Shown: in pieces, positions 1-7,933 of the stretch
How positions within the stretch are numbered: the stretch's first letter is position 1
How the letters are laid out: each line of letters opens with the position of its first letter
Source: Gallionella straubiae
Lineage (GTDB): Bacteria > Pseudomonadota > Gammaproteobacteria > Burkholderiales > Gallionellaceae
Length of the DNA stretch: 64,000 nucleotides
NCBI RefSeq assembly: GCF_051257895.1
Contig: NZ_CP194331.1
Coordinates: forward strand, 744,001-808,000
Direction of reading: 5' to 3'
Program-made: the position numbers and the translations under genes
Notes under the pieces: generated by a model
Told to the model about the DNA's origin: nothing
What the model saw: only the letters and a program-made list of their open reading frames with translations
Database searches by the model: none

Positions 1-210
1 CAGCGCCTCGCCCAGGGCTTCCTGATGCGCCTGCGCGCCGTAATGCTGCTCCAGTATCTTTGCCGGGATTTTGCCCGGACGGAACCCGGCAATCTTTGCG
101 GTACGGCCGATCTTTTTCAGCCGGGCAGCAACCTCACCGCGGATGACTTGTTGAGGAATGGCTGCGTTAAGACGGCGTTCTAACGCGCTCACAGTTTCTA
201 CGCTGGACAT
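1..210 (-). CDS. tig: Trigger factor, N-terminal part (gene runs off the left edge)
   Basis: The first 70 codons are visible, starting at the ATG at 210 with an AAGGA about 9 nt upstream. The product begins MSSVETVSALERRL and contains the ribosome-docking signature GFRPGKIP around residues 43-50, the hallmark of the trigger factor N-terminal domain. Trigger factor is the ribosome-bound chaperone and peptidyl-prolyl isomerase that meets nascent chains at the exit tunnel. A tRNA-Leu lies immediately upstream on the same strand, an arrangement seen before tig-clpP-clpX in many proteobacteria. The PPIase and C-terminal domains lie outside the window. Confidence 0.93.
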   Translation of the reverse strand, partial: MSSVETVSALERRLNAAIPQQVIRGEVAARLKKIGRTAKIAGFRPGKIPAKILEQHYGAQAHQEALGEAL

Positions 211-245
211 GCTTGAGTTCCTTGAGTTGAAGTTAAATTAGTTGC

Positions 246-330
246 TGGTGCGAAAGGAGAGACTCGAACTCTCACGCCGTGAGGCGCTGGAACCTAAATC
301 CAGTGCGTCTACCAATTCCGCCACTTTCGC
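246..330 (-). tRNA. tRNA-Leu (anticodon UAG)
   Basis: The 85-nt reverse complement folds as a class II tRNA with a 7-bp acceptor stem (GCGAAAG / CTTTCGC), a long variable arm, the T loop GTTCGAGTC and an encoded 3' ACCA. The anticodon loop reads TTTAGGT, giving anticodon UAG. It lies 35 bp upstream of tig on the same strand. Confidence 0.95.
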
Positions 331-373
331 GCTGTTTATTCCAGCCTGCCGGGCGGATTATAGCATCAGGAGT

Positions 374-1519
374 TCATTTTATCCCCACCACCGTGCGCCC
401 GCGCAGCCTGCCTTGCAGCATCAGCGGAAACACTTGCGGCAGCTCGGCGAAGGGCACGCTATGCGCCACCTGCGCCAACAATTTCGGGCGCAGGTCAGAT
501 GCCAGGCGCCGCCAGATTTCGCGGCGCAGCGGCATCGCGGTGGCGGCGGAATCGATGCCGATCAGGCGCACACCGCGCAGGATGAAGGGTATCACCGTGG
601 TGTGCAGCTCGATGCCGCCCGCGTTGCCGAAGCTCGCAATCACGCCGTCCTGCTGCATGGTGCGCGTGAGCCACGCCAGCGTCTCGCCGCCCACCGCGTC
701 CAGCGCACCCGCCCACTGCGCCTTTTCCAGCGGGCGCGTGCCCATCACCAGTTCCTTGCGCGGCAGGATTTCCGCCACGCCGAGCGATTTCAGGTATTCG
801 TGTTCGGCTTCCTTCCCGGTCAACGCGACTACATGGTAGCCAAGCTGCGCGAGCATCTGGATCGCGAGGCTCGCTACCCCGCCGGTCGCCCCGGTCACGA
901 TCACCTTGCCGCTCTCGGGGCGCAACTCGTTCTGCTCCAGTCGATGGATGGACAGCGCGGCGGCGAAGCCCGCCGTGCCGATCGCCATCGCATCGAATAG
1001 CGTCAGCCCCTGCGGCAACTGCGCCTCCGACACGTTACTGGTGGAACTACTAGCCATTCGACTAGGCGAGCCAACTACGCTCGCCAAGTCGCTGGTTATG
1101 GCGAAGCCGGCCGCTTGCGGGAGGAGGTGCGATGCTGTTGCTCCCGCACCCGTCGGCTCCGCCGCACCGTGTCGCAACAGCACCACCCAGTCCGCCGGCA
1201 CCCGCGCGTACTCGGCAAATCCGCCGTCGTGATCCACACCCATGCCATAACCGGTGACCAACACCTCGTCGCCGGGCTTGTAGCGCGCATCCGACGAGCT
1301 TGCCACCACGCCCGCCGCATCCACTCCGCCGACACAGGGGAAGCGGCGCACCACCCTGCCCGCGCCGGTCGCCGCGAGCGCGTCCTTGTAGTTCACGCTG
1401 GAGTAGTGCACGCGAATCACCACCTCGCCGGGATCGAGATCGTCCAGCGCGAGCTCGACGAAACGGCCGGCAGATTTGCCGTTGTCTTCGAAAATCCGGT
1501 AGGCGCGAAAGAGGCTCAT
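374..1519 (-). CDS. acuI: Acrylyl-CoA reductase/YhdH-type quinone oxidoreductase with an in-frame REP insertion
   Basis: Zinc-free medium-chain dehydrogenase of the AcuI/YhdH family, which reduces acryloyl-CoA to propionyl-CoA with NADPH. Family landmarks are NYKDALA, the FPCVGGVDAAG stretch, the nucleotide-binding VTGATGGVASLA and EYLKSLG. The ATG at 1519 overlaps the sucB TGA by one base (TGATG), and a GTG one codon upstream is less likely. The protein is 381 aa against about 325-330 for the family. The excess is residues about 115-163, a segment encoded by a palindromic repeat that is also found in recJ. Without it the sequence runs from ADWVV straight to LPQGLTLFDAMAIGTAG, as in relatives. 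Position after sucB is unusual, because lpd is more common there. Confidence 0.88.
   Translation of the reverse strand: MSLFRAYRIFEDNGKSAGRFVELALDDLDPGEVVIRVHYSSVNYKDALAATGAGRVVRRFPCVGGVDAAGVVASSSDARYKPGDEVLVTGYGMGVDHDGGFAEYARVPADWVVLLRHGAAEPTGAGATASHLLPQAAGFAITSDLASVVGSPSRMASSSTSNVSEAQLPQGLTLFDAMAIGTAGFAAALSIHRLEQNELRPESGKVIVTGATGGVASLAIQMLAQLGYHVVALTGKEAEHEYLKSLGVAEILPRKELVMGTRPLEKAQWAGALDAVGGETLAWLTRTMQQDGVIASFGNAGGIELHTTVIPFILRGVRLIGIDSAATAMPLRREIWRRLASDLRPKLLAQVAHSVPFAELPQVFPLMLQGRLRGRTVVGIK
1031..1176 (-). repeat. REP-like compound palindrome (copy A) embedded in acuI
   Basis: Two adjacent imperfect hairpins. The core, 1042-1099, has outer arms CGACTTGGCGAGC / GCTCGCCTAGTCG around a 7-nt loop. 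The second, about 1100-1170, has GCGGGAG / CTCCCGC arms. The core and its flanks are nearly identical to the copy inside recJ, and the second hairpin is related to the repeat upstream of prfB. The element is a multiple of three, has no stop in the acuI frame and encodes a Ser-rich tail (SPSRMASSSTSNV) shared letter for letter with RecJ. Confidence 0.85.
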
Positions 1520-2760
1520 CACAAGTCCAGCAACACCCGTCCCGGATATTCCAGGGCTTCCTTGATGGCGACGAGGAACTGCACCGCCTCGCGCCCGTCG
1601 ATGATGCGGTGGTCGTAGGACAGCGCGAGGTAGTTCATCGGGCGGATCACCACCTGGCCGTTCTCGGCCACCGGGCGATCCTTGGTGGCGTGGATGCCGA
1701 GAATGGCGGATTGCGGCGGGTTGATGATCGGAGTGGAGAGCATCGAACCGAACACGCCGCCGTTGGTGATGGAGAATGTGCCGCCGGCGAGCTCTTCCAT
1801 CGTGAGCTTGCCGCTCCTGGCGCGTTCCGCAAAATCGGCGACCTGCTTTTCGATGGCTGCGAAGGAAAGCTTGTCCGCATCGCGAATGACCGGCACGACC
1901 AGGCCGCGCTCGCTGCCAATGGCCATGCCGATGTCAAAATAGCCGTGGTAGACGATGTCGTTGCCGTCCACAGAGGCGTTGACAATCGGGAACCTCTGCA
2001 AGGCCTGCACCGCCGCCCAGATGAAGAACGAGGAGAAGCCCAGCTTCACGCCGTGCTTTTTCTCGAATGCCTCCTTGTACTTGTTGCGCAACTCGATCAC
2101 CGGCTGCATGTTCACCTCGTTGAAGGTGGTCAGAATCGCGGCATTCTGCTGCGATTGCAGCAGGCGCTCGGCGATGCGCTGGCGGATGCGCGTCATCGGG
2201 ACGCGCCGCTCGGTGCGCTCGCCGGAAGAGATGGCTGTGCTCACTCCCTCTCCGCCCCCTCCCTCCCCCGCGGGGGGGGAGGGGGTCTGTTTCGGCGGCT
2301 GCACGACGCCCAGCACATCCTCCTTGGTGACGCGCCCGCCGCGGCCGCTGCCCTGCACTGCGGCAACATCGACTTCGTGCTCATGCGCGAGCTTGCGCAC
2401 CGAGGGCGGCGCGGCAACTGGCCTGGCCCCCTCTCCTATCGAGGGATAGCCAGCGACTTGGCCGCTGTTTTGTAGCGGCCTAGTCGAATGGCTAGTTGTT
2501 CCATCAGAGGGAGTTGCCGCCACCTCCGTATCCAGCATGGCGATCACTTCGCCGCTCGCCACCTTTTCGCCACCGCCTTTCACGATCTTGCTCAACACAC
2601 CGTTGGCGGGAGCGGGCAACTCCAGCACCACCTTGTCGGTCTCGATATCGATCAGGTTTTCGCCCTCCTGCACCGCCTCGCCCACCTGTTTATGCCAGGC
2701 CAGCAGCGTCGCCTCGGTGACTGATTCGGAAAGCTGCGGCACTTTGATTTCAATGCTCAT
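1519..2760 (-). CDS. sucB: Dihydrolipoyl succinyltransferase, E2 of 2-oxoglutarate dehydrogenase
   Basis: E2 core of the 2-oxoglutarate dehydrogenase complex; it transfers the succinyl group from lipoamide to CoA. Domain order: lipoyl domain (residues 1-80, lipoyl lysine K43 in ETDK), peripheral-subunit-binding domain (about 118-155, VRKLAHEHEVD to VTKEDVLG) and the catalytic domain ending with the HRIIDG motif (HxxxDG). The ATG at 2760 overlaps the sucA stop by 4 nt (ATGA); longer upstream ORF extensions are in sucA. Both interdomain linkers carry repeats: residues 86-105 come from a REP-like palindrome and residues about 157-172 from a G/C-only low-complexity palindrome encoding a Gly/Pro/Glu-rich stretch. 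Flexible linkers would tolerate this. Confidence 0.95.
   Translation of the reverse strand: MSIEIKVPQLSESVTEATLLAWHKQVGEAVQEGENLIDIETDKVVLELPAPANGVLSKIVKGGGEKVASGEVIAMLDTEVAATPSDGTTSHSTRPLQNSGQVAGYPSIGEGARPVAAPPSVRKLAHEHEVDVAAVQGSGRGGRVTKEDVLGVVQPPKQTPSPPAGEGGGGEGVSTAISSGERTERRVPMTRIRQRIAERLLQSQQNAAILTTFNEVNMQPVIELRNKYKEAFEKKHGVKLGFSSFFIWAAVQALQRFPIVNASVDGNDIVYHGYFDIGMAIGSERGLVVPVIRDADKLSFAAIEKQVADFAERARSGKLTMEELAGGTFSITNGGVFGSMLSTPIINPPQSAILGIHATKDRPVAENGQVVIRPMNYLALSYDHRIIDGREAVQFLVAIKEALEYPGRVLLDL
2245..2285. repeat. C/G low-complexity palindrome in the second sucB linker
   Basis: A pyrimidine-rich run of C and T is followed by its near inverse repeat of G and A (arms about CCCCTCCC / GGGGAGGGG around a GCG centre). 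It encodes the SPPAGEGGGGEG-type linker between the E3-binding and catalytic domains of SucB. Similar C-rich palindromes are scattered through many betaproteobacterial genomes; the repeat identity here is inferred from composition. Confidence 0.6.
2446..2503 (+). repeat. REP-like palindrome core (copy C) embedded in sucB
   Basis: A 58-bp core beginning ATAGCCAGCGACTTGG and ending CTAGTCGAATGGCTAG plus TTGTTCCA. The outer arms match copies A, B and D, but the inner stem is GGCCGCT / AGCGGCC rather than GGCGAGC / GCTCGCC, a compensatory change. Relative to the coding strand it is inverted compared with the acuI and recJ copies, and the reading frame is still open. Confidence 0.85.
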
Positions 2761-5609
2761 GAGTGACTCCCGGGGATGATCTTGATGTCGAGGTCGAGGC
2801 GGAAGGCGGCGGCGATCACCGCCTTCTGCTGCTCCTGGTGTACCGCGAGATAGCCCGCGGCGGGCGCGGCGGACGAGGCGCGTAGCGCGTAGTCGAGGCG
2901 CATGCCGGGGCGCAGATGGCGCAGCAAATAATGCTGGATGCGGTGCCACGCGCCCTGGTTGCCCGGCTCCTCCTGACACCACACCAGTTCGGTCGCGTTC
3001 GGGTACGCCTCGACCTGCGCCACGAAGTCGTCGTGCGGGAATGGATAGAGCTGCTCGATGCGGATGATCGCCATATCCTGGATGCCCCTGGCGCGCCGCG
3101 CCGCGAGCAGTTCGTAATACACCTTGCCGCTGCATGCAATGATGCGCCGCACCCTGCCGGCCTCCAGCGCATCGACTTCGGCGATCACCGGCTGGAATTT
3201 TCCCTGTGCCAATTCCGCAAGCGGCGAAGCCGCATCCTTACTGCGCAGCAGGCTCTTGGGTGTGAACACGATCAAGGGCTTCCTCATCGGGCGCAGCATC
3301 TGGCGACGCAACAGATGGAACATCTGTGCCGGATTGGAGGGAATGCACACCTGGATGTTGTAGTCAGCGCACAGCTGCAAATAGCGTTCGATGCGCCCCG
3401 AAGAATGCTCCGCGCCCTGCCCCTCGTAGCCGTGCGGCAGCAGCAGCACCAGCCCGCAGAGCCGCCCCCACTTCACCTCGCCGGAGGCGATGAATTGGTC
3501 GATCACCACCTGCGCGCCGTTCGCGAAGTCGCCGAACTGCGCCTCCCACAGCACCAGCGTGTCGGGTTCGGCCGTGGCATAGCCGTACTCGAAGCCGAGC
3601 ACCGCCTCCTCAGAGAGCAGCGAGTCGATCGCGATGAAATCCGCCTGTCCCGGCGCGAGATTTTGCAGCGGCGTGTAGGCGCCCTCGTGGCGCTCGCGGC
3701 GGTTCTGGTCGTGCCAGGTGGCGTGGCGGTGGAAGAAGGTGCCGCGCTGGCTGTCCTGACCGGAGAGCCGCACCGGGTAACCCTCGGTGAGCAGGGTGGC
3801 ATAGGCGATGGTCTCCGCCATGCCCCAGTCCAGCGGCAGGTCTCCCTTCGCCATCGCGATGCGGTCCTCGACGACTTTCTGCACGCGCGAATGCAGCATG
3901 AAATTCTGCGGCACGCCGGTCAACGGCACGGCCAGCTGCCGCAGGCGCTCCAGCGGCACGGCGGTGTCCACCGGGACATTCCAGGGGATATCGCGCTGGA
4001 ATTTCTTCCAGTCGGCCGCGATCTTGCTGTCGTGTTTTTCCAGCGCCGGCAGGATCGAACTGTCCCCAGCCTCCAGCGCCTTGCGGTAGGCGGCAATCAT
4101 CGCGTCCGCCTCGCCCGGTGCGATCGCGCCCTCTTCCTCCAGCCGCCGTGCATACAGCGCGCGCATGCCGGGATGCTGGCGGATCAGGCGGTACATGTAG
4201 GGCTGCGTGACCAGCGGCTCGTCCTGCTCGTTGTGCCCCAGCTTGCGGAAGCACACCAGGTCGATCACCACGTCCTTGCGGAACTGCATGCGATAGTCCA
4301 GCGCGACCTCGGAGACCAGCAGCACCGCCTCGGGATCGTCCGCGTTCACGTGGAAGATCGGCGCATCGACCATCTTCGCCGCATCGCTGCAATACGCGCC
4401 GGAGCGCACGTCGCGCAGGTCGGAGGCGGTGAAGCCGATCTGGTTGTTGACGACGACATGCACCGTGCCGCCGGTGCGGTAGCCGCGCGTCTGCGACATG
4501 CTCAGCGTCTCCATCACCACGCCCTGCCCGGCAAACGACGCATCGCCATGCAAGAGAATCGGGATCGCCTTCGAGCCATCCAGGTCCTTGCGGCGATGCT
4601 GGCGTGCGCGCACCGAGCCTTCCACCACCGGATCGATGATTTCGAGATGGGACGGATTGAACGCCAGCGCAATATGCAGTTCGCCGCCCGGTGTCGCGAT
4701 GTCGGCGGAAAATCCCTGATGGTATTTCACGTCGCCGGAGGTCAGATGTTCGGTGTGAATGCCCTCAAATTCGGCAAACAGCATCTGCGGCTGCTTGCCG
4801 AGGATATTCACCAGCACGTTCAGCCGCCCGCGGTGCGCCATGCCGATCACCGCCTCCTGCACTCCCTGTGCACCGCAGCGTTGCAGCAAGTGGTCGAGCA
4901 GCGGGATCAGCGGCTCTCCGCCTTCCAGCGAGAAGCGCTTCTGGCCGACGTATTTGGTGTGCAGGTAGCGCTCCAGTGTCTCGGCGGCGGTCAGCCGCTC
5001 CAGGATGCGGTGGCGCTGCGCGGCGGCGTAATTGGCCTGTCCGTGCACGCCCTCCAGGCGCTCCTGAATCCAGCACTTCTCCTCCATGTCGCCGATGTAC
5101 ATGTATTCCGCGCCGATGCTGCCGCAATAGGTCTGGCGCAGCAGATCGAGGATTTCGCGCAGGCTCATGCGCACGGCCCCGAAGTCGATGGCGACCTCCA
5201 TATCGGCCGCCTCCAGGCCGTAATGCGCCGGATCGAGCTCGGCGATCACCGGCTTGATGCGGCGATCCAGCGGATCAAAGTTGGCGGCACGCATGCCGAG
5301 GGAACGATAGGCGTCGATGAGCTGTAACGCGCGGGACTGCCTACACTCCAGGCCGGCAACCGGCGAAGGCGCATGAACGGCGGGTGTTTCCGGCAGAATC
5401 GTAAAGGCGCGCCGGATGGGGCCGTGCGCCACGTCGCGCGCACCATTTGCCGAGGGCGGCAGCGAGTCGAACCAGGCGCGCCAGGCATCCGGCACGGCGC
5501 CGGGGGCGGCGAGGTATTGCTCGTACAGTTCCTCGATGAAGGGCGCATTCGCGCCGGACAGCGCCGAGCTGTCGTGCATGGCCTGCATGTAATTTTCCGG
5601 TACGGCCAT
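2757..5609 (-). CDS. sucA: 2-oxoglutarate dehydrogenase E1 component
   Basis: Thiamine-diphosphate-dependent decarboxylase that converts 2-oxoglutarate to a succinyl-lipoyl group on SucB. The 950-aa length is typical of the family. Visible landmarks are the N-terminal E2-binding segment (FIEELYEQYLAAP), IGMAHRGRLNVL, the ThDP/Mg segment GDASFAGQGV to NNQIGFT, and the C-terminal transketolase-like part (GYEGQGAEHSSGRIERYLQ, EEPGNQGAW). The start MAVPENYMQAM is 77 nt downstream of gltA. It shares an ATGA overlap with sucB, so the two are translationally coupled. Confidence 0.97.
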   Translation of the reverse strand: MAVPENYMQAMHDSSALSGANAPFIEELYEQYLAAPGAVPDAWRAWFDSLPPSANGARDVAHGPIRRAFTILPETPAVHAPSPVAGLECRQSRALQLIDAYRSLGMRAANFDPLDRRIKPVIAELDPAHYGLEAADMEVAIDFGAVRMSLREILDLLRQTYCGSIGAEYMYIGDMEEKCWIQERLEGVHGQANYAAAQRHRILERLTAAETLERYLHTKYVGQKRFSLEGGEPLIPLLDHLLQRCGAQGVQEAVIGMAHRGRLNVLVNILGKQPQMLFAEFEGIHTEHLTSGDVKYHQGFSADIATPGGELHIALAFNPSHLEIIDPVVEGSVRARQHRRKDLDGSKAIPILLHGDASFAGQGVVMETLSMSQTRGYRTGGTVHVVVNNQIGFTASDLRDVRSGAYCSDAAKMVDAPIFHVNADDPEAVLLVSEVALDYRMQFRKDVVIDLVCFRKLGHNEQDEPLVTQPYMYRLIRQHPGMRALYARRLEEEGAIAPGEADAMIAAYRKALEAGDSSILPALEKHDSKIAADWKKFQRDIPWNVPVDTAVPLERLRQLAVPLTGVPQNFMLHSRVQKVVEDRIAMAKGDLPLDWGMAETIAYATLLTEGYPVRLSGQDSQRGTFFHRHATWHDQNRRERHEGAYTPLQNLAPGQADFIAIDSLLSEEAVLGFEYGYATAEPDTLVLWEAQFGDFANGAQVVIDQFIASGEVKWGRLCGLVLLLPHGYEGQGAEHSSGRIERYLQLCADYNIQVCIPSNPAQMFHLLRRQMLRPMRKPLIVFTPKSLLRSKDAASPLAELAQGKFQPVIAEVDALEAGRVRRIIACSGKVYYELLAARRARGIQDMAIIRIEQLYPFPHDDFVAQVEAYPNATELVWCQEEPGNQGAWHRIQHYLLRHLRPGMRLDYALRASSAAPAAGYLAVHQEQQKAVIAAAFRLDLDIKIIPGSHS

Positions 5610-5685
5610 AAGATCGCCCTCTGGTCCAACCGTAAAACGGCAGATCGAGGTTGGCCGATAAAACCGCCAACCCTGCCCGTAACGC

Positions 5686-6972
5686 CTACCGCTTGTCTAT
5701 CGGCACGTAATCGCGCCGTGTCGCTCCGGTGTATAACTGCCGCGGCCGGCCGATCTTGTGGTCGGCGTCCGCGATCATCTCGTTCCATTGCGAAATCCAA
5801 CCCACGGTACGCGCCACCGCGAAGATCACCGTGAACATGTTGACCGGGATGCCCAGCGCGCGCAACACGATACCGGAGTAGAAGTCCACGTTCGGATACA
5901 GCTTGTGATCAATGAAATACGGGTCGCTCAATGCGACGCGCTCCAGTTCCATCGCCAGCTCGAACAGCTTGTGGTTCTCCAGCTTGAGCTCCTTCAGCAC
6001 TTCGTAGCAGGTCTTGCGCATCACTGCGGCGCGCGGATCCATGTTCTTGTACACGCGGTGGCCGAAACCCATCAGGCGGTATTTCTTGTCCTTCACGCCC
6101 TGCACATATTCCTTCACGCGCGAGATGTCGCCGACCTCTTCCAGCATCTTCAGCGCGGCCTCGTTCGCGCCGCCGTGCGCCGGCCCCCACAGCGCGGCGA
6201 TGCCGGAAGCGATACAGGCGAACGGGTTCGCCATGCTGGAGCCGGCCAGGCGCACCGTCGAAGTGGAGGCGTTCTGCTCGTGGTCGGCGTGCAGGATCAG
6301 AATGCGGTCCAGCGCGCGCACCAGCACCGGGTTCGGCTCGTAATCTTCAGCCGGGGTGGCAAACATCATATACATGAGGTTTTCCGCGTAGCTGAACTTG
6401 TTCTTCGGATACATGAACGGCGCGCCGGTATAGTACTTGTGCGCCATCGCCGCGAGGGTCGGCACTTTCGCGAGCATGCGCATCGCGGATATCTCGCGGT
6501 GCTGCGGATTACTGATGTCGAGCGAGTCATGGTAGAACGCCGATAGCGCGCCCACCACCCCGACCATCACCGCCATCGGATGCGCGTCGCGGCGGAAACC
6601 GGAATAGAAACGTGCGATCTGCTCGTGCACCATGGTGTGGTGCGTCACGGTATCCTTGAATCCGGCGGACTGCGCGGCATCCGGCAACTCGCCGTTTAAC
6701 AGCAGGTAGCACACCTCGAGGAAATCGGATTGCTCGGCCAGTTGCTCGATGGGATAGCCGCGGTAATAGAGCAGCCCGGCATCACCATCGATGAAGGTGA
6801 TCTTCGAAGCGCAACTGGCCGTGACAAAGAAAGCCGGGTCGTAGGTGAACATCCCGAGCTTGGCTAGGTTGCGGATATCCAGCACGTTCTGCCCCAGCGT
6901 GCCGGAAAGAATCGGCAGCTCGATGCTGCGCCCGTCGTCCAGAGTCAGTGTTGCGATGCGTTTGCCTTCCAT
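5686..6972 (-). CDS. gltA: Citrate synthase (type II, hexameric class)
   Basis: Condenses oxaloacetate and acetyl-CoA to start the TCA cycle. The 428-aa length matches the NADH-sensitive type II enzymes of Gram-negative bacteria. Active-site motifs are present: the first catalytic histidine in ILHADHEQNAS, the second in GFGHRVYKNMDPRA, and the catalytic aspartate region in the C-terminal part. The N-terminal domain (MEGKRIATLTLDDG) is the extra beta domain typical of type II. GGGAGA precedes the ATG at 6972. It lies 24 nt downstream of sdhE, so it is likely in the same transcript as the sdh genes. Confidence 0.97.
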   Translation of the reverse strand: MEGKRIATLTLDDGRSIELPILSGTLGQNVLDIRNLAKLGMFTYDPAFFVTASCASKITFIDGDAGLLYYRGYPIEQLAEQSDFLEVCYLLLNGELPDAAQSAGFKDTVTHHTMVHEQIARFYSGFRRDAHPMAVMVGVVGALSAFYHDSLDISNPQHREISAMRMLAKVPTLAAMAHKYYTGAPFMYPKNKFSYAENLMYMMFATPAEDYEPNPVLVRALDRILILHADHEQNASTSTVRLAGSSMANPFACIASGIAALWGPAHGGANEAALKMLEEVGDISRVKEYVQGVKDKKYRLMGFGHRVYKNMDPRAAVMRKTCYEVLKELKLENHKLFELAMELERVALSDPYFIDHKLYPNVDFYSGIVLRALGIPVNMFTVIFAVARTVGWISQWNEMIADADHKIGRPRQLYTGATRRDYVPIDKR

Positions 6973-6996
6973 TATTTTTCTCCCAAGTCTGTGCGA

Positions 6997-7230
6997 TCAG
7001 GCAGTCCTGATCTTGTCCAGCAATGCCTGCTGCTCGCCGAATGCCGCTGCCGTCCGGCCCGCAACCATGTCCCAGAGCGGGTTGTCGGGCATGTCCAGCA
7101 GCGCCTCGAACGCCCGCCGCTCCGCCTCGCCAAGCTGTGCGTAGTGCGCCTCGACGAAGCGCCCCAGCACAATGTCCAGTTCCAGCAGTCCGCGCCGGCA
7201 GCGCCAGCGCACGCGCTCCAGGTCCTTCAT
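6997..7230 (-). CDS. sdhE: FAD assembly factor SdhE
   Basis: A 77-aa protein (MKDLERVRWRCRRGLLELD) with the RGxxE motif (RRGLLE, residues 12-17) needed to promote covalent flavinylation of SdhA in the cytoplasm. Its ATG at 7230 overlaps the sdhB stop by 4 nt (ATGA), so it is co-translated with the enzyme it matures. The length fits the YgfY/Sdh5 family (about 85 aa). A longer upstream ORF reading lies inside sdhB and is rejected. Confidence 0.93.
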   Translation of the reverse strand: MKDLERVRWRCRRGLLELDIVLGRFVEAHYAQLGEAERRAFEALLDMPDNPLWDMVAGRTAAAFGEQQALLDKIRTA

Positions 7231-7922
7231 ACGATGCGCCTCACCATCATGTCCTTGATGTTGCCGATCGCCTCGGTCGGGTTCAATCCCTTCGGGCACA
7301 CATCCACGCAGTTCATAATCGTGTGGCAGCGGAACAGCCGATACGGATCTTCCAGGTCGTCGAGACGCTCGGCGGTCGCATGATCGCGCGTATCGGCGAG
7401 GAAACGGTAGGCCTGCAGCAAGCCTGCCGGGCCGACGAACTTGTCCGGGTTCCACCAGAACGACGGGCACGCGGTCGAGCAGCAGGCGCAGAGGATGCAC
7501 TCGTACAAGCCATTCAGGTGCGCGCGCTGCGTGGGCGACTGCAGCCGCTCAGTTTCCGGCGGCGGGTCGTTGTTGATCAGGTAGGGCTTGATCGAATGGT
7601 ACTGCTTGAAGAACTGCGTCATGTCCACGATCAGGTCGCGGATCACCGGCAGACCAGGCAGCGGGCGCAGCTCCACCGGCTCCTTCAGCGACGCGAGCGG
7701 CGTGATGCACGCCAGCCCGTTGCGCCCGTTGATGTTCATCGCATCCGATCCGCACACCCCCTCGCGGCAGGACTTGCGCACCGACAGGCTGTCGTCCTGT
7801 TCCTTCAGCAGCAGGATAGCGTCGAGCAGCATCTTGTCACCCGGCTCGATGTCGAGGTCGTAGTCCTGCATGTACGGCCCTGCATCCACATCAGGGTTGT
7901 AGCGGTAGATACGGAATTTCAT
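7227..7922 (-). CDS. sdhB: Succinate dehydrogenase iron-sulfur subunit
   Basis: Carries electrons from FAD in SdhA to quinone in SdhCD. All three cluster motifs are present: [2Fe-2S] in SCREGVCGSD with the later GLAC, [4Fe-4S] in CILCACCSTAC, and [3Fe-4S] in CHTIMNCVDVCPKGLNP. At 231 aa it is normal length. The start MKFRIYRYNPD is usual for betaproteobacterial SdhB. It is separated from sdhA by a NERD-domain gene that ends only 11 nt upstream, and it overlaps sdhE by 4 nt downstream. Confidence 0.97.
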   Translation of the reverse strand: MKFRIYRYNPDVDAGPYMQDYDLDIEPGDKMLLDAILLLKEQDDSLSVRKSCREGVCGSDAMNINGRNGLACITPLASLKEPVELRPLPGLPVIRDLIVDMTQFFKQYHSIKPYLINNDPPPETERLQSPTQRAHLNGLYECILCACCSTACPSFWWNPDKFVGPAGLLQAYRFLADTRDHATAERLDDLEDPYRLFRCHTIMNCVDVCPKGLNPTEAIGNIKDMMVRRIV

Positions 7923-7933
7923 TGCTTCATTCC

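Noticed and set aside
2916..5327. 803-aa plus-strand open frame across sucA
   Set aside because: It is the mirror of the sucA coding frame in GC-rich DNA, rich in His, Arg and Gln with no recognisable domain.
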